Source of the DNA: Dromaius novaehollandiae
Taxonomy: Eukaryota > Chordata > Aves > Casuariiformes > Dromaiidae
Direction: 5' to 3'
NCBI RefSeq assembly: GCF_036370855.1
Contig: NC_088101.1
Span: forward strand, 71,526,559-71,590,558
Length of the DNA stretch: 64,000 nucleotides
Below the pieces are notes generated by a model. That model was not told where the DNA came from, ran no database searches, and saw nothing but the letters and a program-made list of their open reading frames with translations. Of this stretch, positions 48,201 to 61,700 are shown piece by piece. Position numbers and translations under genes: made by a program. Within the stretch, counting starts at the first letter, position 1; the number at the start of each line of letters is the position of its first letter.

Positions 48201-51200
48201 CATGCATAGTGCGGTTGTCTAAGGTGCTACAGGTAACAGACTGGATGGCTACTCCTGTGCTATTTCCATGAAAGACTTGTCCAAAATCTATAAAATGACC
48301 CTATGACTTGCAAGCAGCATGTGGTCCTCAGACCCTGCTGAAGCTGAACCTATTTGCAGAAATTAAAAAGTTGAAGTTGAAGCTGACAGGTCAAAATCTA
48401 ACATTACTCACACTCTACTTGCTTAGTATTATTGCCAGAAAATTGCCAGTTGTATTGGCCAGAAAAGAATCTTTACCGGAGGCTACCTTGTCAATTTTAC
48501 AGGCAGAAACATCTGAAGAAAAAATGTTTTATATAGGGAACAGTTTGTTCAATTTTGGTTCCTAACAGGAGTCTGTAGTTCTGTTGCAAAATGTGTTGAG
48601 TCACTATATCCATGACAAGGAAAACTGTAATTATAATAATGTAAGATCTTCAAATGCTTACTATGGTAGTCTGTCATTATAATTAGTACTACATTCATAG
48701 TACCATAAATCTATGATATTTCATTCAAGCACTGAATTTGGATTTAAATCCCTGCATCTGCCAGTATGCTGAGTATCACAAGAATATGTCTGTTTGAAGG
48801 ACATTGCTAGGTCCTAAATGGGAAAGCAGTGTGCAAAGCTGGCTGATCCTGCTCTCCTCACTAGAAGCTTCCCAACTCCAGTTATGACCACCGTGTGCAT
48901 GCTGAAATCTTCCAGAGGCTCTACATACCTTTCCCCAAGCACTGACCTTTCTAAGATTTACATATCCTTAGGGATATTGCCATTCCCTAGTGTGTTCCAC
49001 AGTAACCAAAAATCCTGACAATCACACCAACAAGAAAAATCTCACCACTATCAGTAATGCATCATATTTATTCATTACTCCTACTTCAGTTTTTTATATC
49101 TTGGAAGAATTGCGTTTTTGGTGACAGAGCTCCTATCCAGCCCCTGGGGGATTTCTTCTTGCAGTGCTTCCTCTTTTCCCTTCCCAGGCTCTGAGATGCT
49201 AGTGCAGGCAGTGTAATGCAAGAAACAGCTGATGTCCTCTTCTGGGTAGTCTTACGCTGCCAGACAGCCCTTTGAGTGGTGTCCAACATAAACTCTGGTA
49301 CACCACAGACTGGGCTGCTGCAGCTTAGTCACTGCATTAACCCTCCACCCCTGCACCTGGGAGCTGTGCTCTTCCCTCTTTGGTCTCAGCATTTGGGCAG
49401 CACAAAGGCTGAGTTCCCTCTCAGTAATGATTACTGGAATATCTCTGTCAATAGCGAGAGGATGTGTAGCTGAATGCAGGTAATATTCATAATGGCATAG
49501 TTATGGCTGGCCAGGGACACTTTGTAACAAACTCTACTGCAAAGCTTTGGGTTTATGCACCACTAAGTGCCTATGAGCTCATGGGAAAGCCCAGGCATTT
49601 TTCTTTTTTTTTGACTTTTACGGTCATTAGTATTTAGCACAAGTCACCCACTGCTGAAAATATTACTAGGCCTGCTATATAAATAATTTCCTACCCATTT
49701 CTAATTCACTGCATTAAGCTTTATCATGCCAAGACATGACCAGTGTAACCTTGCCTGAGCTAATTGAATGTAATGTCAATGAACAGGCTGGCAATTTTAG
49801 AAATGCAAAATAGTATATTTCTGCTTTGGAATTGCATAATTTTTGACGTTGTAATTAAAAAGCAATTACTTTTGGAATGACGCAATTTGTCATGCTGTAC
49901 ATCCCTAGATCAAAATCAGTCATCTCCCAATAAATTATCTCTATTCCACCTATTTAAGATAATATTGTGAGACTGAAAACGTGAGCAATCCAAACCAAAA
50001 AGATATAGAACATTAAGTGATTTTACTCCCCTTCTTTGAAATGCTGAACCTCTCTTTTTGGCTTCAACGTTCATTCATATCCCACTGCCCATATGTTTGT
50101 GCCCTCCATCTGGTTTACTTATGGACACCTCTGTTTTCTAGAGGATTGAGTAGAAACTAGGCATAAACAGGAAGGGTGAGTAGAATTATGATCAGAGAAG
50201 GGGAACACGTGTGGCATCTGAGCAGGGCTGAGGGTTAGAAATGACTTCAGTGCATCCTCAGGTCTACAGCTATGTCCCCCTAACTTTCTATGCTTCAATA
50301 TAGTGTCTACACTAAGAACCCCTTAAAGATCTCATACCTTGGTGAAGACCTTGCCAGCACTGTTGTCTCTCAGCAAACAGAGAGAGTGATATATTGATGC
50401 TGGTGAGGCCCTTTTGCTTTTCAGAAAACCCAGGAAGGAAAGCTTAAACCCAAGAAGCTGGCTTCATTGATTTGTATTGCAGGTGTGTTGCTATGCAGAA
50501 ATTCTCCTCTTCCTCAAAAAGGTTAGAGTGACAGCACGTTTGGATTAGAAAGAAAAAATCAATTTGTTATAATTCGGTTAAGGTAGTTCAGTTGGGACGA
50601 ACAATTAAAGTGAAAGGCTATTTTGTAATAAACTAACCATGGTAATAAGAATATATTCTGGTGTAAGTTTGAAAAGAAGTGTGTACCTTAATGTGTTAAT
50701 TGATGCTGTGGTGCTGTGTTATGAAGAAGAATGCATAAAATAGATAAAATAAAAGACATATTTGAAAGGGTGTTTCCCTGAAACTTTCCCCTAGATGAAT
50801 GTTTTGGCCACAGTGTCCACCCGCTTCTGGTAGGGCATGTTAGAATAACAGCTGATTTGGTTTTCAGCTGCAAAGAATCTACCTCTTGGTTTTGCTCCAG
50901 TAAACTTGTGACTTTCTCTGATCATTTTAGAATGACTCATCAGAGGCAAACATAATAAAAGCATGGAGTAAATTTCAGTCTAGCTGTGTCAGTCTAACCC
51001 CACGGGGATATAAAATATCTCTTTGCACTGCAAAGTGGATACTGAATGAAGTAAAAAGTCACAAACTCTGGAAAATGCATTATCCTGAGAATTTTTAAAA
51101 GCTGTCTCTTTAATTCTTAAAGAAAGCGAGTGAGAAGTGTCTGGGTTAAGAATTATTTTCATGAGGAGAAGATTCCCATTCCCACAAGACAAAAGATCTT

Positions 51201-51500
51201 TTAGCACAGGTTGTAACAATAAAAAGTTGCTAGAACATGAATATAGACAAAGTATAAATATATTTTCAATAATAAAGGTTGAATAATTACTGGAACAAGC
51301 TATCAAGGGAACAGCGTGTAATTCATCATCTCATGTTATCAGAGAACAAGAGGCTAGAGGCCTTTCTGGAAAGGATGCATTAGCTTAACACACAATTTGG
51401 GGAATAAAGAGAGGCACGATAGGACGAAACTGGAAAGCTGTAGTATTTATAAGATCATCTTCGACATTGTGATGATCCCTCATGGCCTTAAACTTTAAGA
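45270..51500. other. Intergenic DNA, no gene recognised
   Basis: About 6.2 kb of AT-rich sequence. I see no family-bearing frame on either strand and no clear repeat family. Confidence 0.45.
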
Positions 51501-51509
51501 ACAGGAATG

Positions 51510-51645
51510 TATCATTCCTCCCTTGCAGACAGGAAATCTAAACTCTGGAGATTAAACCTCTTGCCTAGTGCCAGAGAGAAAGACACTGATAATCCTAGAA
51601 ACAGATCTCCAGTTTCCTAACTACATAGTGCATTCAAGACAATTG
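51510..51645 (-). mobile_element. MIR-like ancient SINE remnant
   Basis: On +: 'cccttgcagacaggaaatct', 'ctggagattaaacctcttgcc' (consensus 'gagaggttaagtaacttgcc'), 'agaaacagatctccagtttcc' and 'tacatagtgcattcaag', matching reversed MIR in order. Confidence 0.5.
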
Positions 51646-51649
51646 CAAC

Positions 51650-54600
51650 TCAAAGGAAAATGTAGTTAATTAATGAATGAAGGATTCAAGCAGTCCCGGG
51701 ACAGCCCTTCTGAACTTATGATACGTTATTTCTTTGCTTTTTCATGTATAGTATGTATGGTATGTCTGATATTACTCATGTCATGAAGTTACAAGTCCCA
51801 ATAAAAAACTGCAGAAACTGTCACTGTTTCTGCTTTCTGTTTTTAATAGCTTTTTAAGTATAAGGAAGGAACTATTTTCCACAGTACTATTGTGTTTATT
51901 TCTGTAACTTAAGTCTGCCTAGAATACTTCTGAGCCTTTTTCCTCATGTTTTCCTGCTGTAAACCAAATACATAGCCACGCACTGATGTTGATGGAAGTC
52001 TGACTTCAGGGGAGGCAAAGTTGGCTCCTTCTGGTCAACTAACATTGCATGTAGCATATTATAGCATACAGTGTATCTGTGCACATGGCCTCATGGTCAC
52101 TGAGTTCATCTATTGCAGTGTAACTCCAAATGACTGCTTAGTGAGTTGTACATACCCTCTGTGTCTGATCCACAGAGAACGTGATTTTGCTAATGTTCTC
52201 AGACAGGAGATCTAAATCTTTTGCTCCAACTCCTAAGGTTCATATCTCAGCTGTGGAAGTCCAGCATCTAATTGCAATGCAGTGCTATTGAGCCGATTAG
52301 TATTTCAAGAGAAGTAAGAATGGAAAAAAGTTTTCCCTTGGGAGTTTGTCCCAGTCCTGAGGAAACTATTAAAGTAACTTTCATACGTTGATAAATTCCT
52401 GGATTGTTGAATTTAATAAGAGAAAAAAACCTTTAAGCTACCCTATATATATATCTGTAGCATTTTTACTGTGTTAGGAAATATGACAGAAATTGTAAGA
52501 TTTACCGTCATGCCATCAAGCAGTTTTGGCTATGCTGCTCTAACTTAGTTGACAAAAAAAATCTAAGTAGTATGGCATCAGCACAAAATGAAAACCCTAG
52601 TGCAAGCACAAGTGGTATCAATCTTGAAAATGGAGGCAGCCAGCAGAACGTGACCTGTGAGATGGAGGCAGCTGTGGAGCAGCTGATTCATAACAGCAAC
52701 TTTTATTCTCTAGTATGACTCTAGATTTTCTAACTGACTGCATTTGATATGCTTGAAAAACTGCATTAATCCAGATCAGTTCCCTGTCCTCGTTCATCAT
52801 GAGTGTCATGAAACATGGTGCTGCCATAACAGAAGAGTGATACTGCTTGACAAAAGAGCCATACGGCTGCGTGGGGACTGCTTAAGCCAGCAGTAAAACG
52901 AGAGCAAGTGCCCCTGGGAGCTGTGGCTTAGTCACATACTGAACCCAGGCCCACTCACTGACTTTGAAGACAAGTAAGTGTACACCTGTGGCTGTAGTTA
53001 TACATGTACATAGCCAGTATGGTAGTTACGATCTTACTTCATAGCTACATCTTCTAAATATCTTTTTCTTCCTCTAGTGCAGGTCCTGTTGTACTATCTG
53101 TGGTTTTGCTTCTGTCATTCAGCTATCCTATTTTTTTTATCTTCTCATCTGACTGTGTTTTACATGCAAAATGCTTTAGATTAGCCAGTGCATTACTCCT
53201 TTCAAGCTATTTAACAGGAAGGATCAGCCTGTTAGTTCATTTAATCGCTATCTTAAGTCTGTAAACAATATTGTTAAGAAAGAGTTTCTGAAGTACAGCC
53301 CATTTTCATTATCTTCCTGGCAGGGTCTTCCTATGTGCAGACTTGCTGATCCTATTCCTTCTGCTGGACTCTTTTATGTAAGAAAATGTCTGAGGGTCAC
53401 TGTTTCGAGTATCAGGGAGTCTTCCTAGGTACACGCATGAAGGGTAGCCCATATCCATCAAGCTCAAAGCTCTGCATCTGACTAAGAATCTCTGCAGCTC
53501 TGCAGCTATGTCCAGAATCCTATTCACAGCCAGTCCCTGCTGCCAGTGTTCAGGGGGACCCTGATCCACTGTGCTGTACACTGCCAATACACACATATAT
53601 AAAATGAAAAACACTTCTCCAAAGACCTTTCCCCATAAATTATGTCACAGACACTGCATTAAGAATGGTGGACTCCATAAAACCAGGAAAACAGCTTAAA
53701 AATGTGAGCTTCAAACAAAAATAGATATAGAAGGCAAGGTTTATTACCCTTCAAATATTTAGCCTTCGTTTAAAGTTTTCACATTTTTCTCTAGATTCAT
53801 AAGTGTTATTATTTTAAGTGAAAGCCTATAGTCACAATCAGCTTAATTTCACCCACGTCCCAGCACATAACCAGTGGAGAAAGCTAGTGACCCTGAAGAG
53901 TGACTGTAGCATGACTGAAGTAAGTTGTGTGGGGGGGCATTGTCCTGAGTCAGCCAAAAGGAAACGTTAGGCATAAGAGACGTCAGTGGAATTTAGGCTA
54001 TTAACATCCCATCCTGTTGAGCCTCTTGACCCTAGGAGAGGCTCACTATGTGCATTAGGTGTTTGGTTAAGACAAACACTATGAGTCATGGTAAACACAC
54101 AAGGCCAAGAGACGACTGTCACAGAAAACAAATCCTTCCATGCTTTGTTTGTTTATTTATCTTCAAAATAAGGTAAGAACACCAGGCTATGGTCAGGTTA
54201 AGTATGTTAAGGACTGATGGAGCAGGAATACTGTGGTAACAGGGTCACAGAAGTACCTTTCATAAAGCTGTGTGGTTCTGGGAGCACACAGTGCTACTAC
54301 CACCTTATCATGCAATAACTCAGATACCTCTTGGGTTTCTGAGCAGCGTTCTTTGGCAATGTTTGCTATGGACCTGGGGCACAATCAATCCCATTTATCT
54401 TGAACAAGTTATAACAGAAATTAGCTGTTAGTTTGAAAGCATATTTTTGAAACTGAACATGTTTCAAACTATATTAAGAAACATTTCTTCCATGTAGTGG
54501 AAAAAACGCATTGTTTTAGGATTATTTGTGTGTTTTTTTCCTTCTATTTAGATTTACATGAATTGGGGACTTTAGTTTGGGAGATTTTTTGGTTTAGAAA

Positions 54601-57530
54601 CTTTCAGCAGAACAATAGGATTTAGAATTATACTTGTCTGGTACGCAATGTCTGCATGACATTTCAAATGTGTGACCATGGATAATAAAAAAGCCTCCCC
54701 TTGCTTGCTGGAAATTAGCTCACTCCTGTTCCACTAGATGTGTAACCACAGCGGCACAGACTGCAGTGTGTATTAGGTGGCACAAATGTACACCTGTGCT
54801 ACATCTGAACTAGTAAATAAAACAGGCCAATGTTAACTGTCCATCCTTAAGGGCAAGCAGCACAGCATTGCTTGTATCCATTCAACTGAACTCTCTTCCT
54901 TCCTTCAAACAGGCCAGTCTTCTCCATACTGCCTACCGAGGATAGTCTCTAGGTAATGCTGTCACCTAAACTATGCCAAGGTGTTGTCTTGTTGCAATGA
55001 GGAAAAGCCATTTTGCCACCATTTATACAGCGTGGCCTGTGTGCACAGTGCCCGTGTGCTGGTCCTTGCGTCTCTATCCTCGCTCTGTTTAATTTACTAG
55101 CATAAATGTAGCCCTTGTGTCCTGTTGTACTTTGTAGCCCACACCAAGTTCTGTGAGGCTGCAGTGACCTTGTGAGCGGTATCAGAGAAAGTAGCTGAGC
55201 CACATGGAGAGCTGGAGAGAGCCACAGTACAGATGGGCTGACTCTTCTCCCTTTGCACAAGTCCTAAGGAGGGGAGAGGAAGAAGCAAATGAGCCGTTAG
55301 TGTTCTGCACTGCCACCCCCATACACCCACTTGCACAGCCACAAAATTTGCAGTCTCTTTTTAGCAGAAGACTAATCAGAGAAAAACCAATCACATGTTC
55401 AATTATTTCACTAATGTTAATTTTGTTTTAATGCCAAGTCTCCCTGTGAAAGTGTTTCGTTTTACATTCTTTAAAAGAAAGACTTTTTCTAGGACAATGT
55501 TAATGCCAGCCACCCTGTTACAAAGTCATTGTTTGCTCAAGCACAGTGGCTAGTATTAATGGTGCATAGTGGCTTTCAAAAACACAAATTTGTTTTTTAA
55601 ATTTTTGTTATGTAATCACTGATAAGAACAGTAATCTTTCTTAACCGGTATGGCTAAGAACAGCATATATATCTGAATGTTTGTGTTCAGGATAAGCATA
55701 CATTGTTTCATTTTCAGCCACCTACAAAGAAAATACCATGCCTGCAGAAGATGGAGAGTGGGGTAGCAGAAGTACTGTCTGGTAGGATATGCACTGTGCC
55801 CTTTCTGTGCTTTCCTGAGTGAGTATATCTGGAGCTGCATGTTTTGAGTGAAATTATGAGCTGTTATTCCTGTGTATTTCTGGCTCCTGTGAGATATCTA
55901 GCTAATAGTCATAGAAATTAGATTTCTTCCTCTTTCTGAGAATTTAACAGGTTTGTGCTAGAAACAGTACAGTGTAATTTGATCAAACTGAGAGACAATC
56001 CCAAATTATTTTTTAATCATCCTTCCTTGCAGAACATCATGCCCCTCTCCGAACTTCACAAGTATCCTCTTCTGTTCCTCAGCCATGCCTGGAGGGGGAT
56101 GAACTACTTTCATACAGCCAGGAGGTATGGGAGAACCTCCCACTCTACTCAGAAGACCAGCTCCAACTGAGAGAGGATTGCCTGCTGCGCCTATGCCTTC
56201 AGCCTCATCCTCTGACTCTCCCTGGTCCGACCCCCAGAGCCAGCTCATAGGCAAAACATGTTTCTGCCAGTAAATAATGCTGTAAGCCTCCTCACTTCCT
56301 TGCACGCCTCAGACAGTTCAAGGACTATCTGGGGAAGCTGAGAAAGTAATTGAGATTGCCATAGCTTGATCGCTCCCTAGCTTCTTTGCTGAGACAGTGA
56401 GGGGGCAGCTGTTCAAACTGCTACTTTACAATATAGAGGCTGAACTCCTGGGTGGGGGAGAAGGGGAGATATATGTCGAACTTTTAAACAAAAGACTGTA
56501 ATTAGTGCCACACATAGCTCAGTAGGATCATATATCCTAGACAGTTTCATCTGTGTTTCTGGTCATAGTAAGAATGTTCCTGTGAATGCTTAAGTGCACT
56601 GAGGTCTACAGCTCAAGGACAAAACAAGTCTGCTTGGGAGAGGCCTTTGGGCAGTGTGCACAAATGCCTCAATACAGGCTAAGTAGCCAAACCATCTTCC
56701 ATGGAGATGGCAGGGCCGTAGGCTCTCACTAATGCCTGGAAGTAGTTTCAAACAGAAAAAAAAAAAAAGTTAAAAATAGTTTGGGAAGGAAGAAGGACAA
56801 AACAAAAGATGAACTTGCTTGGTTTGCTGAATTAGTTCTTGTTCTTACAGTTCAAGTAAGGCTTTTCTGTGGTAATACTTGTAAAATTATTCCATTTAGT
56901 CCTGTCTGCTTTAATTCATGTGAAAATCTCCCTCTTTTTCAGTAAGTTGTTTATTTTCATATGCAGTCTGAAGTTAGTCAGAATGTGAAACTGAATTGTC
57001 AACATTCGCTCTCACCGATTTTATTATAGATCTCAATTTTACAGTCAACGTTTTGTATTATGGTAGAATAGGTACAAAAGTGAGTGTTAAGACAAATTCT
57101 TGACCTATAGTCAGAAATAACCTACTTAAAAGTTTTGGTATGTGTCTGAGTTGTTACACCTAAGTAGCTACATAACAGAGTGCAAATAAAAATACATTTC
57201 ACTTAATGTAAACATTATGGGCAAGGCTTTGGGTGTGTCAAGGTATGCTCAGTGCAGGGCCACACATTACAGAGCAAAGAGATGCTCTAAATTACACTAG
57301 CTTGCATAGTTCCACAAAGACCCTTCAGATGCTGGGTAGTCACTAAAATATTTAGCACTATAGCATTCTGCCTCTTGGATCACGAAAATCTCTGTCTGCT
57401 TAATGAATTGGAAAATTGCTGGTTACCCTGGCACTGCAACACCTAGGAATATATCTAGAGAAAAGCCTTTTCTCCTGGTGTCAATGGCACTGCATATACG
57501 TACTATAGGTGAGGCCAGAAGCTGGCCTCT
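51650..57530. other. Intergenic DNA before the CD38 3' end
   Basis: No gene recognised. Minus-strand open frames at 53,309-53,614 and 54,949-55,260 have no domain pattern. Around 53,530-53,585, 'gggggaccctgatccactgtgctgtaca' resembles an old amniote repeat tail ('ggccccattgtgctaggcgctgtaca'), but too weakly to class. Confidence 0.4.
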
Positions 57531-57534
57531 GATC

Positions 57535-57540
57535 TTTATT
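57535..57540 (-). terminator. Possible CD38 poly(A) signal
   Basis: TTTATT on +, so AATAAA on -. It is the first canonical signal downstream of the CD38 stop, implying a 3' UTR of about 1.2 kb. The following sequence is not clearly GT-rich, so another site may be used. Confidence 0.3.
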
Positions 57541-58709
57541 TTCTTATAAACACTGTTCTTGAGTATGCATATGAGAACTGCAAAATAGAAACCAAAGGAA
57601 ATCTATGAAACCTGCTGTTTCACTGTATTACATCATGTCCATTCTTGTGAATTGTATACTGCAAGGCATCACCTTTCGCCTAAGAAACTGAAGTCAAGAG
57701 AAACTCCTTATTTTGGCAACCTTCTGATGTTTCTCTCTGTTCCAGTGGATGACCAAGCTGTGGCCTAAGGGGCCATTTGTGAATGTTGGAAGGCTTATAC
57801 TTATTGCTATATTAAGAATAAAATGTGATCTGAACTGCAACTGTGTTCTCAGAACTGTACTGGGTAGGATTTTGATGGAAGTGTCTGAGGCAGTCTTGCT
57901 ATTTTCCCTCCCCAGCTACACACTCAAAGCATTCTTACAGATGTTGGCAATGCTCTGAGCAGATTCTGGTCTTTGCCTTGGCTTGGCTCAGCTGTTTCCC
58001 CACTGGCCACTTTCTGTGATGCTCATTAAAAGGTAATAACAGCTCTGTCTTTTCCACTGTTTGCTTTGCCTCTCAGGGTTGCTAGAGTCCCTGGGAGAAA
58101 GGGTCAGAACCTCATTTGGATCTGCTTGACTCATGTGAGGAACAGAAGAGGAGAAACTTCAGGTCTTCCTCATTCACTCCCCCCTGACCTATATAAATCA
58201 AAGTAGCTCATGTGAATTTATAGTATGCACCACTGGACAATATTCCCCTCTAGGGGATATTCCACTTGGGAACTGCAAGAGTGCAGCACGCTCCAGTCAT
58301 TTCTCTTCCAACCTTTTGAGGGCAGGAAGCAGAGACCTGACCCTGGCAAGCTCTGTCATCACTGGAAAGACATAAAAATGCATGCCCCAGGGAATCCCTG
58401 TTCACATTCCTTTCTCTGTGCACAACAGGAGCTGTGTGAAAGAGAACAAACTAGAACAAAACATCTGCCCTCAAATATTGATCCCTGGCCGTTCTGAAAT
58501 AATGTGTGTGTTTGTTTGTGTGCAGGCATGCAGTAATCACACCTAAAATATCATCTGTTACTTGGCTGTCAGTAGCAACAGAAAAGATTTCTGGTTATTG
58601 ACTCTGTACATGCCATGGTGCTATTTATCACTCTAAACTATGTAGGCACATCTTCTCTCTCAGTTTCACACACAATTAAAGAATGTCTTCAATAGTGTGG
58701 AGCACTGCT

Positions 58710-58791
58710 TCATGGAGTTTCCGTGTTGCTGCTGCAAAGTCTGCAGTCTGCATGGTCAGGATTATTTACACACTGAAGGAGCTGAACTGGC
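58710..58791 (-). CDS. CD38: CD38 exon 8 (last coding exon, stop)
   Basis: Acceptor 'cttctgtcttatcacag' is followed by a G completing Arg, then PVQLLQCVNNPDHADCRLC, SSNTETP and TGA (58,712-58,710). LQC and the Cys nine residues on match human C287/C296. RP at the exon border matches human YRPDKFLQC. The tail has one extra Cys (RLC) not in human. Confidence 0.96.
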
Positions 58792-61700
58792 CTGTGATAA
58801 GACAGAAGAACAAACAAACAGTCATCATTTTGCATGTACAACATTAACACCACAGTTACTAAATGAAAAAATCAAAGTGCATGTTAAATCTGTGCTCATC
58901 AAGTGGCTGTCCTTTCTAGTGATAACTTTTTTTAGGTCATGCTGCAGAAAGATAACTTTGGTATTTACGTTAGGTAAATTTGGTATTTGCGTTAGGTCTG
59001 GAAGACACTGCTGACGCTGACAAAAGCAAGAGGTGATGATCAGCATCGATTGCCATGAGGAATGAAAAGCCAGATGCTCTGCTGATATGGACCCATGTAG
59101 TGCTGTTTGCACTGACTTCAGTGGAATGAAATAAACCTGTCAGGTCTATCCTGAAGAGTTTTACTAAACAAGTAAATTACTGATTTTCTTATTTCTCTGT
59201 ACATAAAATAGTATAATTAACTGTCCATGTTGCTCTACATAGTTGTTTATCTGTGTATCAATTGAACTTTGATGGAAAGCCCAATTAGTTATTGTGCCTT
59301 AAGAACCAATTGAGATATAGCAGTAAGTGTTTGTGACCACATTCTTCATGATGTGTTACAGGTATCTCCCTAGCCTGAGCCATGGGGGAATCTAAATTAC
59401 TACAAATTTTCCCTTCCTCCCCTGACCCCTTCCTATACAGTAGCTTACAAAGCCATAGGACAAACTTAGTCTGAAATAATTTGTTCTTCATTACAGGTGC
59501 ATGTCCTGGGAGTACTGGTTAAAGGCTGCATTTACCTTAAGAGAAAGTGAGTACCTAAGCACTATGATTTGGCAGATTTATGCACCACACTAGTGTTATT
59601 TTTCCTCAATGTGCAGGGCACCCATTATTCAGATTCAGCAATACTTAAACAGTAATATATTACTCTGCCTTCAAGAAGATTAAAATCTTAGCACCAGATA
59701 AGGCTTTGTAAGGTAAATGTCTCCTTTACAGACCAACTTTCCCTTACTTAAAACTAATGTAATGAAACTCAGCAGTTTATTGAAATGTTTGTTTAGTCTG
59801 GAAATGTTCTTATCGGAGTATGTGTTCTTCACTCTGAAAAGCTGTTCTCTAGAGATAAGAAATGATTACTGAGCTTTATGAGTAAAACTGAACCTTTGCT
59901 CCTTTTTTAATGTCACTAAAGAACATTGTTCCCTCTGTGTGAAGGTCTCTGAACCCACACTAAGGAATAGAGGTCTCAGGCTTTTGTAACTCTTCAGCAG
60001 GCAGACTGAGATCTTAACTAAGCCAGAACTTGGGCTATTTTGTTTCCCAGGCTCCTGTTTATATCTCCTGGCAATAGGGAATTACAATAACTAATAACAC
60101 TTGTCATTTCTCATGCTTGACTCGCTGACAAAGCAGATGGATAGATAGGAAGCTCAAGCAATAGTGAAGCAAGTTAGGACCATCCTTGCCATAATGTGTT
60201 ACCTTCATGCAACAGAGAGGAAAGCTGCCTATTCAGTTCAGATTGCCATAGATGAAAACCTGGTCAGATAAAGCCTGTTGAGGGAGGATGGATTGCTGCT
60301 TCCCTGAAGGCAACTGAACATGTTCCATGGAGTTGACCTTTGAGAGTGCAGGGAAGAAATCAAGCCCCAGACCCTGCCAACAGGAGGTTTGCAGCACAAG
60401 TGTAAGGTCCTGAGACGAGCTGGAAGGAGGCACACAGCTTCATTGCAGTTGTGATGGAAGCAAGAGGGAAGTTTGCTCTAGTTGTCTGTAATCCAGAAAG
60501 CCACAATATAGCACCCCAGAAAACCATATCCCAATTGTAAGTGGGAGGGAGATGCAATGTTAGTTTTATGCCAGCAAGCTGGCACTAACCCAGAGCACTC
60601 AATTACCTATAATTGTCTTCACAGGTGATCTTGAAGTTTCGCTCTTCCAAGATGCCTTTTAACCTCTTTATGGAATGACCTGAGCAGGATTCACTGGAGA
60701 GAAAAGTCTTTTGTTACCTGTGTTCCATGTGTGTGCAAGAAAACTCAGTTAATTTCTACTCTATGTCACTTCATGCTTTATTTCAGGTAAGATTCTTAAA
60801 GAGCAGATACTAGTCTTATTTGCTAATGTGTTGCAAAGTCCATTTGGGTCTGTGGAGCTCTGGCTACTACTGGGCCTTTCCTGGTGGAAACTGTGCATGA
60901 TGCTCAGTTGTATATCTTACAAAAAAATCTTTGTGCAGGGAGATACCTATGGAAAATAACTCCTTTCCATTCACAAGTTCAATGTGCTCTAGAACTGCTC
61001 TGGAGCTGCTGGTGTCATCTGTCCATAGGAGCACAATATAAGGCTCATTTAGATCTGTAGAAAGACAGTGGGATCAAGTCCTCTGTGTGATCAGAAAGAA
61101 AGGACCAAATCATGAAAATCAGCACCTAAGTCCTAGGTAGGATGTAAGACTGAAGGAAACAGGATATGAGAATCTCCTGTCTGCTTGATTCAGTCTGCTG
61201 GCTGCTGCCACTCTGTTTGGATAAGAGGCTGCTTCAACTACTTTTCCATTGGTGGGAGCCCTGGTGTGGGTATTTCTCTTCTACCCAGCTAATGCTTTTC
61301 ATGAACCATGGAGGACCATCATACCCTTGAGATATTTATCTCTATGCTGAATTTGCCTGAAATAGCTCAATGGGCCTCATAGTTGTAGTGAGAGGACTGA
61401 CAAATGGATGGAGACAGATGGGGACACTGCAAAAGTCTTGTTGCCTTGGGAAGCCAGGATAAAAATCAACTCCTGGACCAGAGTGTGGGACATACATCAG
61501 GATAGTGATACAACACTGGGGCAAGTCCAGGACTATTCCTAACATACGGGATTACAGGAAAACAGATCTAGCTTTTTTTTGTTCACAAGACTTACTGGAT
61601 GTTATTAGTGACTCAACATGAGACAAAAATCAGAAGATAAAAAGAATAAATACTATTGGAGCTACCCTCCCTCATTCTTCTTGAAAGTAATTAGAAAATA

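Noticed and set aside
50120-50270. Minus-strand frame with DHNSTHPSC, recalling BST1 DHSTHPDC
   Set aside because: The acceptor is weak, no neighbouring BST1 exons were found, and the CD38 exon set is complete without it.
53309-53614. 101-codon minus-strand open frame
   Set aside because: No family features, and it overlaps what looks like an old repeat tail.
61380-61470. Minus-strand LLQC...C segment resembling the CD38 last exon
   Set aside because: The Cys spacing is one short and the phase does not fit exon 7. The true exon 8 at 58,710-58,791 matches in phase, splice signal and sequence.
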